Positions 51,330 to 60,495 of a stretch of DNA of 64,000 nt are shown here, piece after piece. Location of the stretch: assembly GCA_026224825.1 (NCBI GenBank), contig JAMFRO010000018.1:154537-218536 (forward strand), written 5' to 3'. Every line of letters starts with the position of its first letter. Position 1 is the first letter of the stretch. A program made the position numbers and the translations under genes. Origin of the DNA: a bacterium. GTDB taxonomy: Bacteria; Pseudomonadota; Alphaproteobacteria; Acetobacterales; Acetobacteraceae. The notes below the pieces were generated by a model. The model saw nothing but the letters and a program-made list of their open reading frames with translations, was not told the origin of the DNA and searched no databases.

Positions 51330-53360
51330 CTACACTGGCGCCACCTCGATGGGAATGCCGGTGTAAAGCACCATGCCGGTCATGGCGTCGACATTTTCGA
51401 CACTGGTCAGGCAATTCACATTCGCAATCTCATGCCCGTGCGGAATGGAGGCCACGCCCTGGCGGATGGTATCGGTGACATTCGCGTCAAGGAAGATCTC
51501 CCCGCGCGATGTCTGCACACGAACCTTCGCACCATGGGCGATGCCATTGGCGGCGGCGTCCTCGGGGTGGAGCAGAATATCGGCCGGGCTGCCGAGGAAG
51601 CTCAGCGAGGCGTTGAGCTTGCGGCGCTGGCGGCGCGAAATATAGCACAGCGGGCGCTCCTTACCGAGTACGGCTTCATCGGCACGGCGCAGCTCTGCCC
51701 AAAACGCCAGCAGCTTCGGCGGTGCCAGCCGCCAGCCGCCCATGCGCGCGATATGCTCATCCACCCAGAGGCCGGGAAACTCCAAAGGCCTGGTAACCGA
51801 CCGCGCGGCAGCGACTTCCTCAAAACTGCAGCGTGCCCCTTGCAGGAGGTCCGCCAGCATGGCGTCATCCGCGCCCTCTAGGTCATGTACTTCCGGCACA
51901 TGCGCAGGCACCGGCAAATCCATCCGCCGCATCAACTGGGAGATGGCCCACCAGGCCGAGCGGCGCTCTCCCGTGGGTGCTACGATGGCCGGCGAATATA
52001 GCATCGAGAGGCTGCCGCTCAGCGTGTCCCAGAGGGAAATATCGGGCCGCTCGACATGGTCTTTGGTCGGCATCACATGGGTCGAGAGCGCGGTGGTCTC
52101 ATTCGCCACCACCTCAAAATCCACATTCACTTCGAGCCGCGCCAGTGCCGGGCCGAGCAGATTGGCATCGGGGAAGGAGCGCATCATGCTGCCGCCGAAA
52201 TTGACGAGGGCGCGGATATTGCCCGCCGCAATCTCGCCGGGCAGGGCGGCGCAGGGCCAGTCGCCGATGATGCCCGAGACCTCCGGCATGGTCGGCGGGC
52301 CGGGTGTAAACGGGTTGTCCAGCACCGGCAGTTGGAAACTGTCGTACTGGGTGATGAAGCCGGGGTGGAACCAGGCGCCGCCCTTGCGGTTCATCTGGCC
52401 GGTGAGGATCATCAGCACCCAGCTCAGCCATTGCGTGATGTTGGCGCTCTTGGACATGGTCACGCCCGTGCCGGTCTCGACCACGACATGGCCCTTCCGG
52501 CGAATGGCGGCGAGCAGGTCTTCCAGTTCCTGCGCCGGCACGCCGGCGATGGCGGCGGCGGTGGTGAGGGTGAAACCGGCGAGTGCGGCACTTAGCTCCT
52601 CCATGCCGGCGACGGGCTGGGCCAGGTCGATGGGCCCGCCGTCCAGTATTTCACGCACCAGCCAGGCGAGGATGGCGTAATCCTTGCCCGGATAAGGGGC
52701 GATGTGGCGGGTGGAGAATTTGGCCGTCTCCGTGCGCAGCGGGTCGATGGTCCACACTTCGCCGCGTTTGGCGATGGCGCGGATAGGCCCCGCCGGGTTG
52801 AACATGCCGGTGTTATGGCCATGGCTGACCATGGGGTTGACGCCGACATAGAGCAGCATCTCGACGTTATCATTATCGGTTTTGGGGTAGAGGCCGGGAA
52901 ACCCGCCGACCAGGCTTGCGACCAGCACTTTCGCGGTGCCATCGATGGTCAGCGGCGAGAATTTAGGTGGCGCGCCCAGGGCTTTATAAAAAGTATCGGC
53001 GAGACGATAACCGGCGGCATCCATGCCAAGCCCGCTGCCGAAATAAAACCCGACCGCATTGGGGCCATAGGTATCGACCACATGCCGCAGCTTGGCCGCA
53101 ACGTCATCGAGGCATTCATCCCAACCCACCTCAACCTGCGCGCCGCCTTTGCGCATCAATGGCCGCAAAATGGCATCAGGATGGTGGTGCGAACGGCCGA
53201 TGGCGCGGCCCTTGGGGCAGGTATAGCCCTTGCTCAGCGGATGGTCGAAATCGCCTTTGATCTTGACGATCTGCTCATCCTCGATGTCGAGCACCACCCC
53301 GCACTGGTTGGTGCAGATTTTACAATAGGTGTGTTTTGAAACAACGGCCTGGCTTCCCAT
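51330..53360 (-). CDS. Molybdopterin-dependent oxidoreductase
   Basis: A 676-residue Mo/W-bisMGD enzyme of the DMSO reductase family. A [4Fe-4S] site is formed by CKICTNQCGVVLDIED and the later YTCPKGR Cys. Segments such as GFYFGSGLGMDAAGYRLAD and the C-terminal GIAHGAKVRVQTSRGEIF cofactor-binding domain are complete. AGGAGG 6 nt before the ATG at 53360 fixes the start over an in-frame TTG at 53390. No partner iron-sulfur or membrane subunit genes are adjacent and no Tat signal is seen, so it is probably a cytosolic enzyme acting alone; the substrate is unknown. Confidence 0.9.
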   Translation of the reverse strand: MGSQAVVSKHTYCKICTNQCGVVLDIEDEQIVKIKGDFDHPLSKGYTCPKGRAIGRSHHHPDAILRPLMRKGGAQVEVGWDECLDDVAAKLRHVVDTYGPNAVGFYFGSGLGMDAAGYRLADTFYKALGAPPKFSPLTIDGTAKVLVASLVGGFPGLYPKTDNDNVEMLLYVGVNPMVSHGHNTGMFNPAGPIRAIAKRGEVWTIDPLRTETAKFSTRHIAPYPGKDYAILAWLVREILDGGPIDLAQPVAGMEELSAALAGFTLTTAAAIAGVPAQELEDLLAAIRRKGHVVVETGTGVTMSKSANITQWLSWVLMILTGQMNRKGGAWFHPGFITQYDSFQLPVLDNPFTPGPPTMPEVSGIIGDWPCAALPGEIAAGNIRALVNFGGSMMRSFPDANLLGPALARLEVNVDFEVVANETTALSTHVMPTKDHVERPDISLWDTLSGSLSMLYSPAIVAPTGERRSAWWAISQLMRRMDLPVPAHVPEVHDLEGADDAMLADLLQGARCSFEEVAAARSVTRPLEFPGLWVDEHIARMGGWRLAPPKLLAFWAELRRADEAVLGKERPLCYISRRQRRKLNASLSFLGSPADILLHPEDAAANGIAHGAKVRVQTSRGEIFLDANVTDTIRQGVASIPHGHEIANVNCLTSVENVDAMTGMVLYTGIPIEVAPV

Positions 53361-53445
53361 CTCGGTTCCTCCTGAACCATTTGGGGACAAGCATCCGCCC
53401 AGGTGTAACCCCTGGCAACAGTATTTTGCGTCTGGATATGGCCGG

Positions 53446-54318
53446 TTATGTCGAACGCTGGCCTTTTGCCCGGTTGGAGGCGCGAAACTCGCCCGGAGTC
53501 ATCCCTGTTGCCCGGCGGAATGCAAAACAAAAGCCGGAGGCGGAGGCGAAGTCCAGCGCATGGGCGATGGTCTTGATGCTCTGCCCGCTGGCCAGCAGGC
53601 GCCGGGCATGGTCAATCCGGCTGTTCGCTATGTACTGGCCAATGGAACAGCCCTGGCTTGCGCGAAAACGGCGGGTCAACTGGCGCACCGAGAGGCCGCA
53701 TAATAATGCCAGCTCCTCCAGTGTGGGTGCGGCGGGGATGTCCCGGAGCCGTTCATCGATCAACCGCAGGCGCCAGGGGGCCAGCTCACCCGCCGGCGGA
53801 ATTTCACCAAACCGGTCAAAATAACGCCCGAGCTCGACGGCCAGTTGTGCCGCGATCAGCTCGACCAGCACAGCGCTGCCAAAACCAGGGTGCCGCGTTT
53901 CCTCAGCCAGCCGCAGGAGCAGCCCGCGGATGTTGGCGTTGCGAATGTCGAGCCCGGCCTCAATTTTGCGGTTGGTCCATTGCAGCTCGCCATCGAACCA
54001 TTTGTTCAGGGGTTCTGGTTGTAGATGGCAGAGAATGGCAGCCTGCGAGGGGCCGCCTTCGGTGCGGTATTGCACGTCCTCATCGGGCGGCACCAGGAAT
54101 ACGCGGCCGATCTGCTCGAAACGGTGATGCATCCAGCGGTCGCGGTAGCAAAGGCGTGAATTGCTGGGCCGTGACGCCAGGCACATGTCCAGCCAATAGG
54201 TGTCGCGCTCAACCATCGGGCTTTCAACGGGCGCGTGGAGATGCAGTTGGATAAGCTGGGCCGTCGCGATGGGCACGCGAATTTCGGCTTCAACCTCAAA
54301 AATTGTCTCAAGCCCCAT
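53446..54318 (-). CDS. AraC-family transcriptional regulator
   Basis: A 290-residue regulator with an N-terminal cupin-like sensor domain and a C-terminal AraC DNA-binding domain (ELALLCGLSVRQLTRRFRAS, then ALDFASASGFCFAFRRATG). The strong AAGGAGATATC site supports the start. It lies 15 bp downstream of the PLP-enzyme gene on the same strand, so it probably belongs to and controls the carrier-protein cluster at 53-60 kb. Confidence 0.9.
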   Translation of the reverse strand: MGLETIFEVEAEIRVPIATAQLIQLHLHAPVESPMVERDTYWLDMCLASRPSNSRLCYRDRWMHHRFEQIGRVFLVPPDEDVQYRTEGGPSQAAILCHLQPEPLNKWFDGELQWTNRKIEAGLDIRNANIRGLLLRLAEETRHPGFGSAVLVELIAAQLAVELGRYFDRFGEIPPAGELAPWRLRLIDERLRDIPAAPTLEELALLCGLSVRQLTRRFRASQGCSIGQYIANSRIDHARRLLASGQSIKTIAHALDFASASGFCFAFRRATGMTPGEFRASNRAKGQRST

Positions 54319-54333
54319 GATATCTCCTTGCCC

Positions 54334-55515
54334 CTAGCTGGACGGCGCCCAGCCGCCATGCCGGGGTTCGAGCCATTGGATATTGGCCGTTTCCCCGGTA
54401 CTGGGCCGGTCGCTGCCGGTCAGATTAACGACGATGACTGCATCCGGCGCAATGGCACCGGCATTGGCGAGTGCTGCAAGTCCCGCAACAGAAGCGGCGG
54501 CCGAGAAACAAATGGAGACGCCTTCAAGCGTCATGCAATCCTCGCGCGCCGCCCGAATCTCCGCCTCGCCGACCGCCACGAACGTGCCGCCGCTCTGCAT
54601 GACAATGCGGCGAATATGCGGGTAAGCCCGGCTCGGATCGCCGCGCAAAATCGCCTCGGCGATGCCGCTGGGTTGGGCAATACGGTGCTCCGGCCGGATG
54701 ATGTCACTATTTTCGGCAAATGCCCGCACCATCGGGGCGCAGCTCGCCTGCTGCACGCAGAGCAATCTGGGCAATTGTTTTATGTGATTGAGCTGGTACA
54801 ATTCCTGCGCGCCCTTATACGCCCCATAAACCCCCATGGCGCTGGACACGGCCTGCACATACCAATCGATAGGCGCCGGTACCTGGTCGCAGGCTTCCAG
54901 AAATGCCAGTTTTAATCCCTCACGCCGGCCGGGGTTAAAAAATCCCGCTTCCGAAATCAACTGATGCTCGCGCGCATATTGGGCGGCATACTCCGCGGCT
55001 TGCACGAAGCTGGCCTTTTTCATGCCAAAATGCGTGACCTGCGCATGGTCTGAATACTGCACCCTCGATACGAATTTTTCCGCCGTGAAGATATAAACAT
55101 GCATGTCCGGATAGGCTGGAACACGGTACGCAAACGCTGTTGAGCTATTGCCGGTGGATGAGCAGGTAAATGCGCGCACGCCATGCTGGTGCAGATAGGC
55201 CAAGGCAACGGCCGCCATGCGGTCTTTGGTCGTGCCGGTCGGAAGTGCTGTTTCGTCTTTCAGATAAACCGCGTTCAGCCCAAGCTTTTGTCCAAGCCGG
55301 CGGGCGTGGAGCAGCGGTGAATAGGTAGCCGGCGGCAGATTGGCTGGCGCTTCCAACGGGAGCAAGCCGGCAAAACGAATATACGGATCGGATGAGTCCA
55401 CCAATTGCACCTGGTCCAGCGGATAGGTGACATCTACCATGCAGCCACAGGAGTCACAGAATGGGTGAAATCCCGTGGGGTATTCGGTTTGGCAGTTGAG
55501 GCAAAGATGCTGCAT
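54334..55515 (-). CDS. Threonine-synthase-like PLP enzyme with zinc-ribbon N-terminus
   Basis: A 393-residue fold-type II PLP enzyme. The N-terminus has a CLNC...CDSC zinc-ribbon-like pair (residues ~5-25), as in some threonine synthases. The PLP Lys is in LPTGTTKDRMA, followed by SSTGNSSTAFA for phosphate binding. Divergence from housekeeping threonine synthase and the setting beside an oxidase and carrier-protein genes suggest a secondary role such as beta- or gamma-replacement or desaturation of an amino acid. ATG 55515 is preferred; a TTG at 55527 overlaps the previous gene. Confidence 0.84.
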   Translation of the reverse strand: MQHLCLNCQTEYPTGFHPFCDSCGCMVDVTYPLDQVQLVDSSDPYIRFAGLLPLEAPANLPPATYSPLLHARRLGQKLGLNAVYLKDETALPTGTTKDRMAAVALAYLHQHGVRAFTCSSTGNSSTAFAYRVPAYPDMHVYIFTAEKFVSRVQYSDHAQVTHFGMKKASFVQAAEYAAQYAREHQLISEAGFFNPGRREGLKLAFLEACDQVPAPIDWYVQAVSSAMGVYGAYKGAQELYQLNHIKQLPRLLCVQQASCAPMVRAFAENSDIIRPEHRIAQPSGIAEAILRGDPSRAYPHIRRIVMQSGGTFVAVGEAEIRAAREDCMTLEGVSICFSAAASVAGLAALANAGAIAPDAVIVVNLTGSDRPSTGETANIQWLEPRHGGWAPSS

Positions 55516-55523
55516 GCGAGGGC

Positions 55524-56615
55524 TCAAGCGTATGCTTGCGCGCTGGAGTCATGTTGCAAAAGCAGCCGTAATTTTCGGGCGATGCCGGTGCTGAGTAGAA
55601 CGCCTTTGGCCCCCCCGCCATTTGCGACATAGACATTCTGCCAGCCGGGTGCACGGCCCGCGATGCATTCACCGGAAACGGGCATGGGTCTGAGCGCTGC
55701 CGTGTGCTCAATCAACTCGGCTTGTTCTATCGCCGGCAGAATGCGGGCAGCCTGGTTCAACAACAAGGTTTTGGCCTCGGCAGTCGTACTTGTTTCGAAA
55801 CCACTATGCTCCATCGTCACGCCAACCCATAGCTCGTTATATTGTCTTTTGTAGAGAGATATGGATTGCCAGGTAAGATCATACGCCGGAACATCTCCGG
55901 CCAGGCACATGCGGAGCATCTGCCCCTTGACCGGCGATACGGGAATGCTGACGCCAAGCCAGGCCTTTGTTTCCGCAATCCATGGGCCTGTGGCGAGCAC
56001 CAATGCGTCACAGGCGATAGGCCCCTCAGACGTTCCGACCGTGACAGCTTGCTCATTGCGGGTGACGATTCCGGTGACGGCGCCGATGACAATTTTGGCG
56101 CCAAGCCGCACCGCGCCACGCGCCAGCGCATGGGTGAAATCACGGCTGGAAACGCTGAGGCTGCCCTCGGTTAAAACACCAAAGCCGACATCTGGCGCCA
56201 GGCGCGGCTCCATAGTGCGCAAAGTGGCGCGATCGAGCCAGCGCGCCGAAAAGCGTTCATCCGCCTGGCTTGCGGCGGCAATCTCTTCCAGATGGGGGCG
56301 GTCTGCCTCGTCATACCCCAGGTGGACACGTTTTACGGGTGTTTTTTCGTATTCCGCACAACCTAGGGCGTTAAGCGCCGTGTAGACCTCCGCATGGCGT
56401 TGAAAAGCATCCAGCGCGAAACCGATCTGCCCGGCCGGTGTGCCGATAAGCGGGTTGAGATTTCCGGCATTCTTCCCGGAGGCATGGGCAGCGATGGCGT
56501 CTCGTTCCACCAAGGTCACGTCGTAGCCGGCCTGCGCGCATTCAAACGCGGTGGCGCAACCAACCACGCCGCCTCCGACCACCACCACGCGCCTTTTATG
56601 CACCTGTTTCTGCAT
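55524..56615 (-). CDS. FAD-dependent amine/amino-acid oxidase (DAO family)
   Basis: A 363-residue DAO-fold flavoprotein with the Rossmann FAD motif VVVVGGGVVGCATAFECA at residues 9-26 and the C-terminal YVANGGGAKGVLLS. Relatives include glycine oxidase, sarcosine oxidase and D-amino acid dehydrogenase; the substrate should be an amine or amino acid. It is the first gene of the leftward half of the carrier-protein cluster, and its stop lies next to the start of the PLP-enzyme gene. The 170-bp divergent region holds the small frame at 56722. Confidence 0.86.
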   Translation of the reverse strand: MQKQVHKRRVVVVGGGVVGCATAFECAQAGYDVTLVERDAIAAHASGKNAGNLNPLIGTPAGQIGFALDAFQRHAEVYTALNALGCAEYEKTPVKRVHLGYDEADRPHLEEIAAASQADERFSARWLDRATLRTMEPRLAPDVGFGVLTEGSLSVSSRDFTHALARGAVRLGAKIVIGAVTGIVTRNEQAVTVGTSEGPIACDALVLATGPWIAETKAWLGVSIPVSPVKGQMLRMCLAGDVPAYDLTWQSISLYKRQYNELWVGVTMEHSGFETSTTAEAKTLLLNQAARILPAIEQAELIEHTAALRPMPVSGECIAGRAPGWQNVYVANGGGAKGVLLSTGIARKLRLLLQHDSSAQAYA

Positions 56616-56721
56616 CTGGTTGGCCGTATATCATGTATGCAACGCCGTATGGCATTGTTAAATCTCTTGCCGGAAGTCTGTCGGCTGACTAGGTTTCAGG
56701 CACGCATCGGGAGTGGAGGCA

Positions 56722-56820
56722 ATGCTAGGGCTTAATCACCTGCTGTGGCGCGGCATCGGCGCTGAGCTTGCCGGCGCCGTTGCCGTTTGTGGGGCGTTCA
56801 TCCAGCGAAATGCGACGTAG
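56722..56820 (+). CDS. Small 32-residue ORF heading the carrier-protein operon
   Basis: This frame (begins MLGLNHLLWRG, contains GAVAVCGAF) ends 2 bp before the GTG proposed for the TPR gene and is preceded by GGGAGTGGAGG. It could be a leader that couples translation, or a peptide substrate of the downstream enzymes. It has one Cys and a hydrophobic middle. I do not recognise a family. Confidence 0.35.
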   Translation: MLGLNHLLWRGIGAELAGAVAVCGAFIQRNAT

Positions 56821-56822
56821 CC

Positions 56823-58640
56823 GTGGCTGAGCTGCAAGATACGGCTTTGACCGCTGCCGGTAGCCGCATAGCTTCTGGCGTGAATGACGCGCCGTCCGCA
56901 GCCTCCGATACGATCTTGCGCCAAAAAAAACTTAAGGAAACGATTGGGTTGGCCCGTGCGGCCACGGAGCGCCGTGAGTGGCAAGAGGCAGCTTTGCTAT
57001 GGCAGCAGGTCCTCGAACAATCACCAGGCCATGCGCCGGCCTATGTCGGCGCCGGCAACGCCTTACGCGAAAGCGGCCAATATGAAGCCGCCGAACAAAT
57101 CTTGAGCGTTGCGGCCGCGGCGTTTCCGGACCACGTGCATATTGCGCTTGCCCGTGGCTGGACCGCCAACGCGCGCCGCGACTGGCCGGCGGCGATTGGC
57201 CGGTGGGAGGATGTTTGCACACGCTTTCCCCATCAGCGGCAGTTGTATAGGGGGATGGCGCAAGCCTTGCGCGAAGCCAACCGCGCGGACGAGCTGAATA
57301 TGTTCCTCCTTGCCGCACAAGCCCGGCTCGCGCCTGAAATTGCCATCGCCGATGCTGGACAGAAACTCGACGCGCTGTTCGAAATTGCCCGGTTGCGTGC
57401 CGATTGGCCGCGTGTGCGCAACTGCGCCGAACAGATCCTCGCGCGCGATGGAGAGGCAAATGCCTCTGTCGCTGCTGGTGCCCTGTGCCAGGCTCTCTGG
57501 CATTTAGGGGAGTACCAGGCGGCCGAAGCGGCGGCGCTGCACGCGCTGTCTGCCGACCCCGGCCTGATGGAGGCGCTCGTCATATTATCCAGGGCCGCGA
57601 CGGAGCGCGGAGATGGCGAGTCGGTGCTGTCCTGTTATCAGAAGATCGCAGCCCTTAAACCCAACGTGCCGCACTGGCCTTTCAAGCGCATCGAGCTGCT
57701 CAACTGGCTCGGCCGTGTAGATGAGCTGTTGCGCGAAACCCAGGCACTCCTTGAGCGCTGGCCTGACAACGCCATGCTGCCCATCTATCTGCGCCATTGT
57801 GGTCCGGCGGCGGCACTGGCACCAGTCCCGGTAACCCCTGGCCAGCCGGCCGATACTTATGATCCCGACGCGCGGCAGCAGGCGGAGCTGCAGCTTCTGT
57901 TCGAACGCGCCCCCTCCGTGCTGCCTGGCAGCCGTACCGGGATCGTCGAAGATTTCGGCGCCGATTTGATAATCGCCGGGCCGCCCGGGCCGGATACGGC
58001 GATATTGGTCTTCGCGGGCAGTGGCGACGATGTTTCGATACCATTTCCGATCTTTGACTGTTACCTGGTGCCGCTGGCGGTAACACCGATCTATCTGCGT
58101 GACTTTAACCGCTTGCGCTATATGACAGGCATCCGTTCACTGGGCGGCGGCTACCAGCAAACCATCGACTGGCTACGCCGCGTGCTGCGCGATAGGGGCG
58201 TCACACGGGTCTGTACGCTCGGCAATTGCGTCGGTGGCTTCGGCGCCATTCGATATGGAATCGATCTCGATGCGGCATGCATCGTCACCATGAATACGCC
58301 GACCTACTGTCCGGCCGATGAGGTGCGAACGACCGGCCAGGATACGCTCTTCATGCGAAAGCGCCTGCTTAGCGAACTTCCCGCCGATTTGGCCGATATG
58401 AAATTATTCATGCAATCGCGGTCAACAAATGCACGAATCGAGGTTTTCTATGATGACGACAAAGCGCCCGACAGGGGCCATGCCGAACGACTTGGCGATA
58501 TTCCGGGGGTTCGCCTGCACCCAGGCCCAGGGCGTGAGGACCGCAAGCTGTTGCGCGGCATTGCGTTGACGAACGATAATTTCTGCCAATGGCTGGCGGA
58601 TCTTTTCGCCATCGAGATACAGCCGGCGGGTTTGCCATGA
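56823..58640 (+). CDS. TPR protein with Cys-nucleophile alpha/beta-hydrolase domain
   Basis: A 605-residue protein. Residues ~25-330 contain tandem TPR helices (for example AAYVGAGNALRESGQYEAAE-type repeats); the C-terminal ~220 residues resemble an alpha/beta-hydrolase. The nucleophile elbow is TLGNCVGGFGA, putting Cys469 where Ser is usual, as in the SyrC/CmaE aminoacyl shuttle enzymes of peptide synthesis. Its stop overlaps the carrier-protein start by ATGA. Start is uncertain (GTG 56823; a TTG at 56787 is in frame). Role proposed: transfer of an aminoacyl or acyl group between carriers; this is inference. Confidence 0.6.
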   Translation: MAELQDTALTAAGSRIASGVNDAPSAASDTILRQKKLKETIGLARAATERREWQEAALLWQQVLEQSPGHAPAYVGAGNALRESGQYEAAEQILSVAAAAFPDHVHIALARGWTANARRDWPAAIGRWEDVCTRFPHQRQLYRGMAQALREANRADELNMFLLAAQARLAPEIAIADAGQKLDALFEIARLRADWPRVRNCAEQILARDGEANASVAAGALCQALWHLGEYQAAEAAALHALSADPGLMEALVILSRAATERGDGESVLSCYQKIAALKPNVPHWPFKRIELLNWLGRVDELLRETQALLERWPDNAMLPIYLRHCGPAAALAPVPVTPGQPADTYDPDARQQAELQLLFERAPSVLPGSRTGIVEDFGADLIIAGPPGPDTAILVFAGSGDDVSIPFPIFDCYLVPLAVTPIYLRDFNRLRYMTGIRSLGGGYQQTIDWLRRVLRDRGVTRVCTLGNCVGGFGAIRYGIDLDAACIVTMNTPTYCPADEVRTTGQDTLFMRKRLLSELPADLADMKLFMQSRSTNARIEVFYDDDKAPDRGHAERLGDIPGVRLHPGPGREDRKLLRGIALTNDNFCQWLADLFAIEIQPAGLP

Positions 58641-58942
58641 GCGGCAAATCCGACGCTCTGCTGGTGCTGCGCGAACATCTGCCGCTGCCCTTGCCCTATA
58701 CGCCGCCACGCAACGAAACCGAGGCGAAGCTGGCGCATATCTGGTGTACGGTGCTGAGCATGGATTGCATTGGCGTGTTCGACAGTTATCAGGACCTCGG
58801 CGGTGACTCATTTTTGGCAATCGTCATTTTCGGCATGATCGGCGTGGCTTTCGATGTAAATATGCCGATGGCAACCCTCGTAAGTTCCCCGACCATTGCC
58901 GCGTTCGCCACCAAAATCGAGCAACTCAAAGAAGGCGGATGA
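58637..58942 (+). CDS. Acyl/peptidyl carrier protein
   Basis: A 101-residue phosphopantetheine-binding protein. The attachment site is Ser58 in LGGDSFLAI, in a standard four-helix carrier domain that begins near residue 20 (PRNETEAKLAHIW). The form (GGDSFLA) is that of nonribosomal peptide synthetase carriers rather than fatty-acid ACP. It lies between the TPR-hydrolase gene (4-bp overlap) and an adenylating ligase gene, which should load it. Confidence 0.92.
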   Translation: MSGKSDALLVLREHLPLPLPYTPPRNETEAKLAHIWCTVLSMDCIGVFDSYQDLGGDSFLAIVIFGMIGVAFDVNMPMATLVSSPTIAAFATKIEQLKEGG

Positions 58943-58979
58943 CGACAGCTTCCACCCTCGCGTGTGGCATGAGAAGCCG

Positions 58980-60452
58980 ATGAATATTGTTGGCATCATC
59001 CTGCAATTGGCGAAGCGCCAACCGCACGCGCCGGCCTTGATCGAGGTGGCGGAGGAAATCACCTATGGCGAGCTGGCAAGGTTGGTGCGCGGCACGGCGC
59101 AGCATCTCATCTCCCTCGGGGTGCAGCCAGGTGACCGCGTTGCATTGCGCCTGAAGGATAGTTCGCATCATATCATCGCCATGCTTGCCGTGGCGTGGAT
59201 GGGCGGCGTTGCCGTGCCGCTCGACTGGCGTGCCAAGCCGGCGGAATGCGCACGCTTCATCAAAGACCTTGGTATTACATGCGTGTTGACGGAACCGGGT
59301 GCATTGCCGGTGGAGGGCGCACCGAGCTGGGTGGTAGATGCGCATTGGCACAATGCCGTGGCGCAGGCTGAGGTTTCTGCCACACTGCTTGAGGACGGGC
59401 TGCTGACCGATGGGGATCGCGTTTTCATGATCTCGGCGACATCCGGCAGCACGGGGGCGCCGAAATTCACGCAAATGACGCATCTGCAATATTATTTCGC
59501 CATCACCGGCATGTTCGAGATCATGGCCCTTTCCGGGCGGCACCGTTTTCTTTGCACCTCGCCGCTTTACTATAGCGGCGGGCGCAATAGTTGTATCGCG
59601 CATCTGCTGCGTGGCGATTGCGTCGTTCTATACCCCAGCCTGTTCAGCGCCGGTGAATATGTGGAGCTTGTCCGGCGCCATAAAATTACGGCGGCTGTGC
59701 TCGTACCCACGGTGGTGCGGCAGTTATTGGCCACGGCGCCGGATAAGCCTTTATTGCCGGAGCTGGCAGCGTTATTCTGCTCCGGTGCGCCTTTGTACCC
59801 GGAAGAAAAACGCGCCGCATTACGCTATTTGTCACCGCATTTCCAGGAACGCTACGGTACAAGCGAAACCCTGGCGATTGCCGTGCTGCGGCCGGAGCAC
59901 TTTGCCGATCGCATGGACAGCGTCGGCCAGCCGCATGCCTTGATTGCCGCCGAGGTGGTGGATGAGGACGATATGCCGTTGCCCATTGGCCAGAGTGGCA
60001 GGTTGCGCTTGCGCGGCCCAGGAATGGCCTCGCCGCTGCCGGAGCAGGCCGTACCGGTGAATTTCCGGAATGGCTGGTTCTATCCCGGCGAAATCGCATA
60101 TCTTGACGCGGAGGGCTTTATTTTTCTGCAAGGCAGAACATCCGACGTGATGATCCGCAGCGGTGCCAAGATTTATCCGGCGGAGATCGAGGCGGTTTTA
60201 ACAAACCACGCCGCTGTTGCGGAAGCTGCCGTGCTGGGCCAGCGCGGGGCGGATAATGAGGATATGGTCATGGCCTTTATCGTTACGCGCGTGCCGGTTC
60301 CCGCAGGTGAGCTGCTGGCCCATTGCCGCACGCATCTTACGCCGCATAAAATACCCAGGCATATTTACCTGGTTGAAGAATTGCCAAAAAACACCGCTGG
60401 AAAAATCGATAAGATCGCATTGGCAAAAACGCTTCAAAGCGAGATAAAGTAG
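58980..60452 (+). CDS. Stand-alone adenylating enzyme (NRPS-type ligase)
   Basis: A 490-residue adenylate-forming enzyme. Motifs are complete: A3 as SATSGSTGAPKFTQ, A5 as RYGTSETL, A7-A8 as GRTSDVMIRSGAKIYPAEIE and the A10 Lys in KNTAGKIDK. It activates a carboxylic or amino acid as an adenylate and probably loads the carrier protein encoded just upstream. The ATG at 58980 follows GAGAAG; a longer frame from 58896 would overlap the carrier gene. Substrate preference cannot be read reliably. Confidence 0.92.
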   Translation: MNIVGIILQLAKRQPHAPALIEVAEEITYGELARLVRGTAQHLISLGVQPGDRVALRLKDSSHHIIAMLAVAWMGGVAVPLDWRAKPAECARFIKDLGITCVLTEPGALPVEGAPSWVVDAHWHNAVAQAEVSATLLEDGLLTDGDRVFMISATSGSTGAPKFTQMTHLQYYFAITGMFEIMALSGRHRFLCTSPLYYSGGRNSCIAHLLRGDCVVLYPSLFSAGEYVELVRRHKITAAVLVPTVVRQLLATAPDKPLLPELAALFCSGAPLYPEEKRAALRYLSPHFQERYGTSETLAIAVLRPEHFADRMDSVGQPHALIAAEVVDEDDMPLPIGQSGRLRLRGPGMASPLPEQAVPVNFRNGWFYPGEIAYLDAEGFIFLQGRTSDVMIRSGAKIYPAEIEAVLTNHAAVAEAAVLGQRGADNEDMVMAFIVTRVPVPAGELLAHCRTHLTPHKIPRHIYLVEELPKNTAGKIDKIALAKTLQSEIK

Positions 60453-60495
60453 GGTGATTGCGGGAGGCGTTATTATCCCGGTGTAATTTTATGCG

